Source: Streptomyces sp. DH12 (lineage in GTDB: Bacteria; Actinomycetota; Actinomycetes; Streptomycetales; Streptomycetaceae). Taken from it: 56,344 bases of DNA. Shown here piece after piece: positions 50,065-56,344 of the stretch (the stretch's first letter is position 1; each line of letters begins with the position of its first letter). The stretch spans positions 1-56,344 of the forward strand of contig NZ_JAHWGT010000044.1 in NCBI RefSeq assembly GCF_020873895.1, read 5' to 3'. The position numbers and the translations under genes were made by a program. A model generated the notes under the pieces. That model was given only the letters and a program-made list of their open reading frames with translations, was not told the origin of the DNA and did not search any database.

Positions 50065-51315
50065 TTACTGCCCGGCGGCCGTACGGGCGATGTCCGTGCG
50101 GTGCTGGGAGCCCTCCAGGCGGATCCGCCCGACCGCGGCGTACGCCCGCTCCCTGGCCTGCGCCAGGTCCTCGCCGGTCGCGGTGACGGACAGGACGCGC
50201 CCGCCGGCGCTGACGACCGCGTCACCCTCGCGGCGGGTGCCGGCGTGCAGCACGTACGCGTGCGGCGCGTCCCGCTCCGCGACCTCGTCGAGGCCGGTGA
50301 CGGGGTCGCCGGTGCGCGGGGTGGCGGGGTAGTCGTGCGCGGCGACGACGACGGTGACGGCGGCCTCGTCGCGCCAGGTGAGCGGCGGCTCGGTGTCGAG
50401 GGTGCCGTTCGCCGCGTGGAGCAGGACGCCCGCGAGCGGCGTCCTGAGCCGGGCGAGGACGACCTGCGTCTCGGGGTCGCCGAAGCGGGCGTTGAACTCG
50501 ATGACCCGCACGCCCCGCGAGGTGATCGCGAGACCCGCGTACAGCAGGCCGGAGAACGGCGTGCCGCGGCGGCGCAGTTCGTCCACGGTCGGCTGGAGGA
50601 CGGTCGCCATGACCTCGTCGACCAGCTTCGGGTCCGCCCACGGCAGCGGGGAGTAGGCGCCCATGCCGCCGGTGTTGGGGCCCTCGTCGCCGTCGAGGGC
50701 CCGCTTGAAGTCCTGGGCGGGGGTGAGCGGGAGGACGGTCGTGCCGTCCGTGATCGCGAAGAGGGACACCTCGGGGCCGTCGAGGTACTCCTCGATGACC
50801 ACGCGCTCGCAGGAGAGGGCGTGCGCGCGGGCCTGCTCCACGTCGCCCGTGACGACGACGCCCTTGCCGGCGGCGAGGCCGTCGTCCTTGACGACGTACG
50901 GGGCGCCGAACGCGTCCAGCGCCTCCTCGATCTCCTCGGGCGTCGTGCAGACGTAGCTGCGGGCCGTGGGCACGCCGGCGGACGCCATCACGTCCTTGGC
51001 GAAGGCCTTGGAGCCCTCCAGCCGGGCGGCCTTCGCGGACGGGCCGAAGCAGGGGACGCCGGCCGCGCGCACGGCGTCGGCGACCCCGGCGACGAGCGGT
51101 GCCTCCGGGCCGACGACGACCAGGTCGGCCCCCAGGTCGGTGGCGAGGCGGGCCACGGCCGCGCCGTCGAGGGCGTCGACCTGGTGGAGCTCGGCGACCT
51201 CCGCGATTCCGGCGTTGCCGGGCGCGCAGTGCAGAGCGGTGACGTCGGGATCGAGCGAGAGGGAGCGGCACAGGGCGTGTTCGCGGGCGCCGCCGCCGAT
51301 GACGAGGACCTTCAC
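50065..51315 (-). CDS. purD: Phosphoribosylamine--glycine ligase
   Basis: The 416-residue PurD (GAR synthetase) makes GAR from phosphoribosylamine, glycine and ATP. Motifs are MKVLVIGGGAREHALC, GPEAPLVAGVADAVR, KDDGLAAGKGVVVTGDVEQA, GPNTGGMGAYSP and EFNARFGDPETQVVL (ATP-grasp). GTG 51315 lies 61 bases downstream of the dnaX stop. It is the fifth purine-pathway gene set in the window. Length is normal. Confidence 0.97.
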   Translation of the reverse strand: MKVLVIGGGAREHALCRSLSLDPDVTALHCAPGNAGIAEVAELHQVDALDGAAVARLATDLGADLVVVGPEAPLVAGVADAVRAAGVPCFGPSAKAARLEGSKAFAKDVMASAGVPTARSYVCTTPEEIEEALDAFGAPYVVKDDGLAAGKGVVVTGDVEQARAHALSCERVVIEEYLDGPEVSLFAITDGTTVLPLTPAQDFKRALDGDEGPNTGGMGAYSPLPWADPKLVDEVMATVLQPTVDELRRRGTPFSGLLYAGLAITSRGVRVIEFNARFGDPETQVVLARLRTPLAGVLLHAANGTLDTEPPLTWRDEAAVTVVVAAHDYPATPRTGDPVTGLDEVAERDAPHAYVLHAGTRREGDAVVSAGGRVLSVTATGEDLAQARERAYAAVGRIRLEGSQHRTDIARTAAGQ

Positions 51316-51376
51316 GCCAGCCAGGGTAGCCCGGCGCGCGGCGGGCCCTTTGTGCGGGCCGCCGAGGCGGGGCCCC

Positions 51377-53800
51377 CTACTCGTTCGTGTATTCCTCCAC
51401 CACCGTGGCGCCGAGCTCCCGGACGATCAGCTCGTGACCTGAGAGCGCCGAGTCGACAAGGTCCGGATCGTCCTCCTCCGGTACGTCGTCCTCGGGCGCG
51501 ACCGGCTGGGGTCCGGCCGGTCGCGGCGGCTCGTACCCGCCGGGTCCGGAGGACGGACCGGACCGCCCCTGCGGGCCCTGCGGTACCTGCGGCGGGGCGG
51601 ACGGCTGCTGGGCGGGGCGGGCAGCGGCGGGCGGGGACTGCGGGCCGGGCTGCGGGGGCGGGGCCGGGGCGGCGGGGCGGCCGCCGTGGCCGCCGTGGGG
51701 GGAGGACGGGGCCGAGGGCGCCGGGCCGGAGCCGCCGGACGGGTCGACGATCGCCTCGATCTTCCAGTTGACGTGGAACTGCTCGGCGAGCGCCTGCCGC
51801 AGCACCTCCTCGCTGCCGCTGCCGGCGAAGTTGTCCCGGGCGCCGGCGTTGAGGAAGCCGAGTTGGAGGGTCGTGCCGTCGAACCCGGCGACCTGGGCGT
51901 TCTGGCTGAGCAGGATCCAGGTGAAGCGGCGGCGGTTCTTGACGGCCTCCAGGATGGAGGGCCACATGTTGCGGACCTGGACCGCGCCGTGGGCCGCCGC
52001 CGGCTCGGCGTGGGCCCCGGCGGGCGGGGCGGCGGGCGCCTGCGGCTGCTGGGGGGCGTGCGGCTGCTGGGGGGCGTGGCCCGCCTGGCCCTGGTGGCCC
52101 TGCTGCGGGGCGGGGCGGCCCTGGCCGGGCGCGGCGGCGGAGGGCCAGGCGCCGGGCTGCCGGCCGCCGGGGGCACCCGTACCGGCGCCGGGACCGCCGG
52201 GCGCGGCGGCGCTCGGCCAGGCACCGGGGGCGCGGGAACCCGCGGCCTGCGCGGCCGGGGCGGCGGCGGGCGGCTCCTGGGGCGCGGGGGCGACCGGGGC
52301 GGGGGGCGCGACGGGCGCGTCGGGCGTGGGCGGTACGGCGTGAGCCGCGGCGGCGGCCGGTACGGACCCGGCCCCCGCCCCCTCACCACCGGGGCCACCG
52401 ACACCGCTCGGCCCACCGGGGCCAGCGGCACCGCCCGGCCCACCGGGGCCAGCGGCACCGCTGAGGCCACCGGGACCGCCGTCGGCGCCGCCCCCGCGGA
52501 CGGCCGCCCGCGCGGCCGCGGCACCGCCACCGGGCGGAACGGCCGCCGGAACGCCCTGCCCCGGCCCGACCGCGTCGGGCTGGTGGGCGCCCGGACCCGG
52601 CACGTACCCGACGGAGGGCCCGGGCCCGGCGGCCTGGACGTGCATGCCGCGCTCCAGCCGCTCCAGCCTGGCCTGCACCGAACACTCGTCGTCGAAGGCG
52701 GCGGGCAGCAGCACGCGGGCGCAGATCAGCTCCAGCTGCAACCGCGGCGAGGTGGCGCCGCGCATCTCGGTCAGGCCGGTGTTCACCAGGTCGGCGGCGC
52801 GGCTCAACTCGGCCGCGCCGAACGTCGACGCCTGCGCCAGCATCCGCTCGACCACGTCCGCCGGCCCCTCGATGAGGCCCTTGTCCACGGCGTCCGGCAC
52901 CGCGGCGAGGATCACCAGGTCCCGCAGCCGCTCCAGCAGGTCGGCGACGAACCGGCGCGGGTCGTTGCCGCCCTCCACGACCCGGTCGACCACCTCGAAG
53001 GCCGCCGCGCCGTCCCCGGTCGCGAACGCCTCCACGACGGCGTCCAGCAGCGACCCGTCGGTGTAGCCGAGCAGCGAGGTGGCCATGGCGTACGTCACGC
53101 CCTCCTCGCCGGCCCCGGCGAGGAGCTGGTCCATCACGGACATCGAGTCACGCACGGACCCGGCGCCGGCCCGCACGACCAGCGGCAGCACGCCCTCCTC
53201 GACCGGGATGGCCTCCCGCCCGCACACCTCGCCCAGGTACTCGCGCAGCGTGCCGGGCGGCACCAATCGGAAGGGGTAGTGGTGCGTACGCGACCGGATC
53301 GTCCCGATGACCTTCTCGGGCTCGGTCGTCGCGAAGATGAACTTGAGGTGCTCCGGCGGCTCCTCCACGACCTTCAGCAGGGCGTTGAACCCCGCGGAGG
53401 TGACCATGTGGGCCTCGTCGATGATGTAGATCTTGTACCGGCTGCTCGCGGGCCCGAAGAACGCCTTCTCCCGCAGGTCGCGGGCGTCGTCCACACCACC
53501 GTGCGACGCGGCGTCGATCTCGATGACGTCGATCGAACCCGGCCCGTTCCGCGCGAGGTCACGACACGACTGGCACTCCCCGCACGGCGTGGGCGTGGGA
53601 CCCTGCTCGCAGTTCAGGCAGCGGGCCAGGATGCGCGCGCTGGTCGTCTTGCCACAGCCCCGCGGCCCGCTGAACAGGTACGCGTGGTTGACCCGGTTGT
53701 TCCGCAGCGCCTGCTGCAGGGGGTCGGTGACATGCTCCTGCCCGATGACCTCGGCGAAGGTCTCGGGTCGATAGCGGCGGTACAGCGCGAGGGACGACAC
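51377..53800 (-). CDS. dnaX: DNA polymerase III subunit gamma/tau
   Basis: The 807-residue clamp-loader ATPase starts at GTG 53800 (VSSLALYRRYRPETFAEVIG). Walker A is GPRGCGKT (residues 45-52). A zinc-binding cluster uses C61, C64, C73, C76 and C79. YIIDEAHMVT and the SRC-like GTIRSRTHHYPFR follow. Domain III (FDDECSVQARLERLERG) precedes a very long Pro/Ala/Gly/Gln linker of about 230 residues and a C-terminal tau-like domain (MWPSILEAVKNRRRFTWILLSQNAQVAGFDG). No frameshift signal for a short gamma form is obvious. The start has TATCGT 7 bases upstream and no real ribosome binding site, so translation is probably leaderless. Confidence 0.95.
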   Translation of the reverse strand: MSSLALYRRYRPETFAEVIGQEHVTDPLQQALRNNRVNHAYLFSGPRGCGKTTSARILARCLNCEQGPTPTPCGECQSCRDLARNGPGSIDVIEIDAASHGGVDDARDLREKAFFGPASSRYKIYIIDEAHMVTSAGFNALLKVVEEPPEHLKFIFATTEPEKVIGTIRSRTHHYPFRLVPPGTLREYLGEVCGREAIPVEEGVLPLVVRAGAGSVRDSMSVMDQLLAGAGEEGVTYAMATSLLGYTDGSLLDAVVEAFATGDGAAAFEVVDRVVEGGNDPRRFVADLLERLRDLVILAAVPDAVDKGLIEGPADVVERMLAQASTFGAAELSRAADLVNTGLTEMRGATSPRLQLELICARVLLPAAFDDECSVQARLERLERGMHVQAAGPGPSVGYVPGPGAHQPDAVGPGQGVPAAVPPGGGAAAARAAVRGGGADGGPGGLSGAAGPGGPGGAAGPGGPSGVGGPGGEGAGAGSVPAAAAAHAVPPTPDAPVAPPAPVAPAPQEPPAAAPAAQAAGSRAPGAWPSAAAPGGPGAGTGAPGGRQPGAWPSAAAPGQGRPAPQQGHQGQAGHAPQQPHAPQQPQAPAAPPAGAHAEPAAAHGAVQVRNMWPSILEAVKNRRRFTWILLSQNAQVAGFDGTTLQLGFLNAGARDNFAGSGSEEVLRQALAEQFHVNWKIEAIVDPSGGSGPAPSAPSSPHGGHGGRPAAPAPPPQPGPQSPPAAARPAQQPSAPPQVPQGPQGRSGPSSGPGGYEPPRPAGPQPVAPEDDVPEEDDPDLVDSALSGHELIVRELGATVVEEYTNE

Positions 53801-53882
53801 CCTTACGACGATATCGGGCCCCGCCGACAACCGGCCCGCCCCGAGACCAGCACCACACGCACCCGGCCCGCCCACGCAAGCG

Positions 53883-53966
53883 CCCCCCACGCACCCGCCA
53901 GAGCCGACCTACCCTTGCTGCCTTCCGGCCCTGGGGGAGTTCAGTCAGATAGCGCCACGTGAGGGG
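53883..53966 (-). ncRNA. ffs: Signal recognition particle RNA (small bacterial 4.5S type)
   Basis: On the minus strand the conserved helix 8 loop GGGCCGGAAGGCAGCAAGGG is present. The ends CCCCTCACG (53966-53958) and CGTGGGGGG (53891-53883) pair over 9 base pairs, closing an 84-nucleotide RNA. It binds Ffh for co-translational targeting. In Streptomyces it lies between a tRNA-Ser and dnaX. The exact ends may extend by a few bases. Confidence 0.93.
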
Positions 53967-54030
53967 CTGCGCCCAGCGTACCCGATCCCCCGCCCGGCGA
54001 ACGAGTTCGCGAGCACCCCCGGGAGTCATG

Positions 54031-54036
54031 TAATGT
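54031..54036 (+). promoter_or_regulatory. -10 element of tRNA-Ser
   Basis: TAATGT at 54031-54036 lies only 7 bases before the mature 5' end, so the precursor should have almost no 5' leader. No strong -35 was seen. Confidence 0.4.
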
Positions 54037-54043
54037 TCCCGGC

Positions 54044-54128
54044 GGAGGATTCGCCTAGAGGCCTAGGGCGCACGCTTGGAAAGCGTGTTGGGGGCAACCC
54101 CTCACGAGTTCGAATCTCGTATCCTCCG
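54044..54128 (+). tRNA. tRNA-Ser (GGA), followed by encoded CCA
   Basis: An 85-base class II cloverleaf with long variable arm (TTGGGGGCAACCCCT). Acceptor GGAGGAT, anticodon loop TTGGAAA (anticodon GGA). CCA is encoded at 54129-54131. Confidence 0.95.
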
Positions 54129-54152
54129 CCAGTGCCTCACCGGGCACGATGT

Positions 54153-54186
54153 CGAAGGGCCCCACTGCTCGCAGTGGGGCCCTTCG
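54153..54186 (+). terminator. Terminator of tRNA-Ser
   Basis: CGAAGGGCCCCACTG pairs with CAGTGGGGCCCTTCG (15 base pairs) over the loop ctcg, followed by tcgt. Confidence 0.88.
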
Positions 54187-54238
54187 TCGTACGTGGGAGC
54201 AGTCCCCGGGGCCACGGCCGCCCGCCGGGGCGACGCTT

Positions 54239-54943
54239 CTACTCGTACGTCTCCTTCCAGCGCTGACGGTGCCGCCGGTCTCCCTGCCCGAGGCCGTTCA
54301 CCGCGCTGAGCGACAGGAGCGAGGCCCCGTTGTTCCACAGCCCGAGGTGGTCGCGGTGGACGGCGAGCACGTCGTTCTCCGCGGCGAACCGCTCGGCCGG
54401 GCCACTGAAGTACGTCGTGGCCACGAAGACCGCCACGTCGGCCTTGAAGTGCACCTTCGCTCCGAGCAGGTCGCGCACCTCGCGGCTGGGGATCCTGCTC
54501 CTGGGCGCGTACCGCTTGCACTGGATCACCATGCTGCGCCCGTCGGGCAGGCACCCCCGGACGTCGGCCCCGTTGTCGTGTGAGCCGCCGACCCTCCGCA
54601 CGTCGGTGCACCCGTCGCGCCGGCACAGCTCCACGACGAACTCCTCGAACTCCGTCCCCGTCATCGCGTCGACCTGTGCGAGCGTCCGGTGCCCGGCCCT
54701 CACCGCCTCGTCGTGCCGCCACCGCCGGTCGCCGCCCCTGAGGAGCCGGTCGGTGCGCCACAGCCACCACCCTCCGCCGGCGGCGCCGCCGAGGAGGAGC
54801 GCACCGAGGAGGTAGGGCCAGATCGCGCTCCAGAACGCCGCCAGTACGACGGCGCCCACGCATCCGGTCGCAGCGCCGATACCGAGTCGCTGCCGACGGC
54901 GCTTCCGCGCAGCCGACACCCGCCGCTTCCGTGCCGCCGCCAT
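54239..54943 (-). CDS. Membrane-anchored Mrr-type restriction endonuclease-like protein
   Basis: A 234-residue protein. It has a basic N-terminus (MAAARKRRVSAARKRRRQR), then two hydrophobic segments (about 21-42 and 42-62). An Mrr/PD-(D/E)xK domain follows (residues about 85-210): TGTEFEEFVVELCRRDG, SHDNGADVRGCLPDGRS, VIQCKRYAP. The presumed catalytic residues are E98/E101, D127 and the Q141-x-K143 pair, as in Mrr enzymes that cut modified DNA. Start ATG 54943 has GGGGAGGG at about 5 bases. Membrane anchoring near the replisome gene is unusual. It could defend against incoming DNA or serve in recycling. The target modification is unknown. Confidence 0.85.
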   Translation of the reverse strand: MAAARKRRVSAARKRRRQRLGIGAATGCVGAVVLAAFWSAIWPYLLGALLLGGAAGGGWWLWRTDRLLRGGDRRWRHDEAVRAGHRTLAQVDAMTGTEFEEFVVELCRRDGCTDVRRVGGSHDNGADVRGCLPDGRSMVIQCKRYAPRSRIPSREVRDLLGAKVHFKADVAVFVATTYFSGPAERFAAENDVLAVHRDHLGLWNNGASLLSLSAVNGLGQGDRRHRQRWKETYE

Positions 54944-55141
54944 GGCCCTCCCCTTGGTCCGGCAGCAGGATCGACGAGGCGGGACCGAGCCGTAAGGGCG
55001 CCGATCAGCCAATGACCGAGACGCATGGCGTGGCGCGGGCCGTCGCTTCCTGCCGCAGAGCGGGTCGGGAGGGGCAGGGCGGTATCAAGAGGGACGGTTT
55101 TCCTGGCGATACGATCTCGCACTGATCCGGATCAAGGAGCA

Positions 55142-55513
55142 GTGGACGAGCTGCGGGGGCGTGCGATCCAACCCCTCGCCCGGGAAATTGTCGCCCGTCT
55201 CCTGCCGGACGGGCTCCTGCATTCCGCTTCCGCGATCGGCGGGTACTGGACCCGCAGCAATGACGTGGAGATCGACCTGGTGGGCGCCGACCGCCAGCCG
55301 GTGGCCAAGGACCTGCTCTTCCTCGGCTCGATCAGATGGCTGGAGAACTCCGCGTTCGACAGCCACGATCTCGCGGCGCTGCAGAAGCACCGTGCCGCGA
55401 TCACCGACGAACCGACACCACGCGTGGCGGTGTCGCGCAACGGGACCACCTGTTCCCGGCTCCACGCGGCGTACGGGCCGGAGGACCCGCTCGCCGCCTG
55501 GCGCGGGGCGTGA
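55142..55513 (+). pseudogene. DUF234-like C-terminal fragment of an archaeal-type ATPase
   Basis: A short frame whose product resembles only the C-terminal domain (DUF234) of archaeal-type STAND/AAA ATPases. Its marks are IGGYWTRSNDVEIDLVGAD, LFLGSIRWLENSAF and ISRHDLAALQ-type (SHDLAALQKHRA). The ATPase core, about 350 residues, is missing upstream. GTG 55142 follows AAGGAG at 3-4 bases, so the 123-residue piece may still be made. The downstream end abuts the converging SLOG-like gene (stop codons share TGATCA). Likely a decayed or truncated gene, left by deletion or transfer. The start is uncertain. Confidence 0.65.
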
Positions 55514-56047
55514 TCAGGAAAGGGCGGCCCCGGTGGGTCGCCGGCGGGTGGCGCCCGGGGGCCAGATGATGTCCACCGGGATGCCTCGGGAGCGGGCGTA
55601 GGCGACGAGGTGGGCCGTCGCGTCGCGGCCGTCGGACGGGGAGCCGTCCCAGACCGCCAGGAGGTGGCGGCTCGTGGCGATCATGCGTTCGTCCGCGCCG
55701 ACGCACGCGTCACGGCCCTCCGGGTCGTACGGCATGAGCCGCATCTGCTCGGCGAGGCGGAGGAGTTCGCCGGCCGCGGGGCGGTCGCGGCGGGGCAGTA
55801 CGGCCGGTACCGAGCCCTGCGCCGGGAGCAGGACGACCAGGCTGCGGCCCGCCTCGCGGACGGCCCGGCCGAACGCCACGGGCAGTCCCGCGCCGACGCG
55901 TACCAGGCCGGTGGCGTCCTCCTCCAGGTGTGCCAGCCGGCTGCGCAGCTCCTCCTCGACCAGGGCCAGGGTCTCCGGGGTCAGGTCGGTGTGGCCGACC
56001 GCCGCGATCACCTCGCGGCTCGCTTTCCGGCCATGGGCGCCTCCCAC
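55514..56047 (-). CDS. SLOG-like (Rossmann, nucleotide-binding-like) protein
   Basis: A protein of about 177 residues. The pattern AAVGHTDLTPETLALVEEEL, LVRVGAGLPVAFGRAVREAG, SLVVLLPAQGS, then LAVWDGSPSDGRDATAHLVAYA and IPVDIIWPPGA resembles the SLOG/LOG superfamily of Rossmannoid proteins, some of which act as nucleotide sensors in conflict systems. The start is uncertain: GTG 56047 is chosen, but GTG 56134 (with AGGGA about 4-5 bases upstream) would add a 29-residue N-terminus with a CxxC motif. No signal or membrane segment. The linked Mrr-like and ATPase-fragment genes suggest a defence setting, but this is only inference. Confidence 0.6.
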   Translation of the reverse strand: MGGAHGRKASREVIAAVGHTDLTPETLALVEEELRSRLAHLEEDATGLVRVGAGLPVAFGRAVREAGRSLVVLLPAQGSVPAVLPRRDRPAAGELLRLAEQMRLMPYDPEGRDACVGADERMIATSRHLLAVWDGSPSDGRDATAHLVAYARSRGIPVDIIWPPGATRRRPTGAALS

Positions 56048-56134
56048 TCGTAGGTGCGGACCGCACAACGGACATGGTGGGCGCCCGTTCCGTGCCGGCG
56101 CGCGGCGAGCCCCCGGTAGGGGAGAAGTGAACAC

Positions 56135-56344
56135 ACGGTGTCCCTGTGGGGGAAGGGGACCTGCCGGGGGTCGCGGGGGCGGGACGGGGGGCGAGGGGTC
56201 GGGCTTTCGGCAACTGGGCCTGTGCGTCTGCGTGTTGGGGGTGTCGGGCGGGGGCTCGGGGTGTGGTGGTGGGGGGCGCGCGGGGTGGCGCGTCGGGGTG
56301 ACGGGGCCGCCGTGGCGGGGCGGGGCGGGCGTGCGGAGGCCCGC
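56135..56344. other. GC-rich end of the window
   Basis: No gene, RNA or convincing promoter is visible in the last 210 bases. The sequence is dominated by ggggg/gcggg runs with few A residues. Confidence 0.4.

Noticed and set aside
51377-53800. Programmed frameshift in dnaX to make a gamma form
   Set aside because: No A-run or slippery heptamer was seen; the frame continues unbroken to the tau-like domain.
54129-56344. Attachment-site repeat of the tRNA-Ser 3' end beyond the Mrr-like gene
   Set aside because: No second copy of the terminal tRNA-Ser sequence is visible in the rest of the window.

Overview
The window is high-GC actinobacterial chromosome, almost certainly Streptomyces. It carries bldC, an Lsr2 paralogue (lsrL), valine dehydrogenase, a DUF3073 protein, a c-di-AMP riboswitch in front of an M23 peptidase, and purF-purM and purS-purQ-purL clusters in the order I recall from the S. 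coelicolor core chromosome (around SCO4114 down to SCO4067). Gene names rest on motifs and remembered gene order; no database search was run. Most long open frames antisense to or out of phase with these genes are GC-bias artefacts and are omitted.

Layout. 1-4005: a truncated NPCBM-domain membrane protein, an unknown 184-residue protein, and a divergent asparagine-synthetase-like (lasso/macrolactam cyclase type) protein with no visible precursor peptide. 4006-10293: a GC-rich intergenic region, a sporulation-associated NsdA-like regulator, an L-2-hydroxyglutarate oxidase, TrmB and a PrsW-family membrane protease. 10624-13930: M23 peptidase under a ydaO/c-di-AMP riboswitch, a SpoIIE-type phosphatase, tRNA-fMet and tRNA-Lys. 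14085-19578: DEAD-box helicase with a tandemly repeated Arg/Gly/Asp tail, lipoprotein, minimal zincin, metallophosphoesterase. 19741-22643: tRNA-Glu/Asp/Phe operon, a tiny leaderless Cys/His protein missed by length filters, a CcdA-DsbA thiol pair, and a Gly/Ala-rich membrane-anchored protein. 22752-31198: HrpA-like helicase, a second identical tRNA-Asp, DUF6274, bldC, an SCO4090-like protein, vdh and DUF3073. 31256-39130: purM-purF, META-domain lipoprotein, mycothiol-dependent-isomerase-like protein, and purL-purQ-purS with 4-base overlaps. 39528-45872: lsrL, tRNA-Gly genes, and an ABC transporter plus NarL/DesR-type two-component system lying between two identical tRNA-Gly(GCC) copies, then purC. 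45956-53966: N,N-dimethylformamidase-like protein, a degenerate M48-like membrane protein, purD, dnaX and the SRP RNA. 54044-56344: tRNA-Ser followed by a membrane-anchored Mrr-like nuclease, a DUF234-like fragment of an archaeal-type ATPase and a SLOG-like protein.

How the parts fit. Five purine-pathway transcription units (purF-M, purS-Q-L, purC, purD and the intervening genes) all lie on the minus strand and give most of the pathway from PRPP to SAICAR. Development is represented by BldC, LsrL, the NsdA-like protein and the riboswitch-controlled wall hydrolase. Translation is represented by nine tRNA genes, TrmB, SRP RNA and two helicases. Several genes (trmB, the PrsW gene, the 54-residue protein, dnaX) have a -10-like hexamer 7-10 bases before the start and no ribosome binding site, so they are probably leaderless or nearly so.

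I did not find a clear undescribed multigene system. The strongest candidates for a second look are the cyclase-like protein with a degenerate ATP-pyrophosphatase loop, the tRNA-Gly-bracketed sensor/transporter module whose kinase carries two repeat expansions, and the Mrr/ATPase-fragment/SLOG group beside tRNA-Ser.
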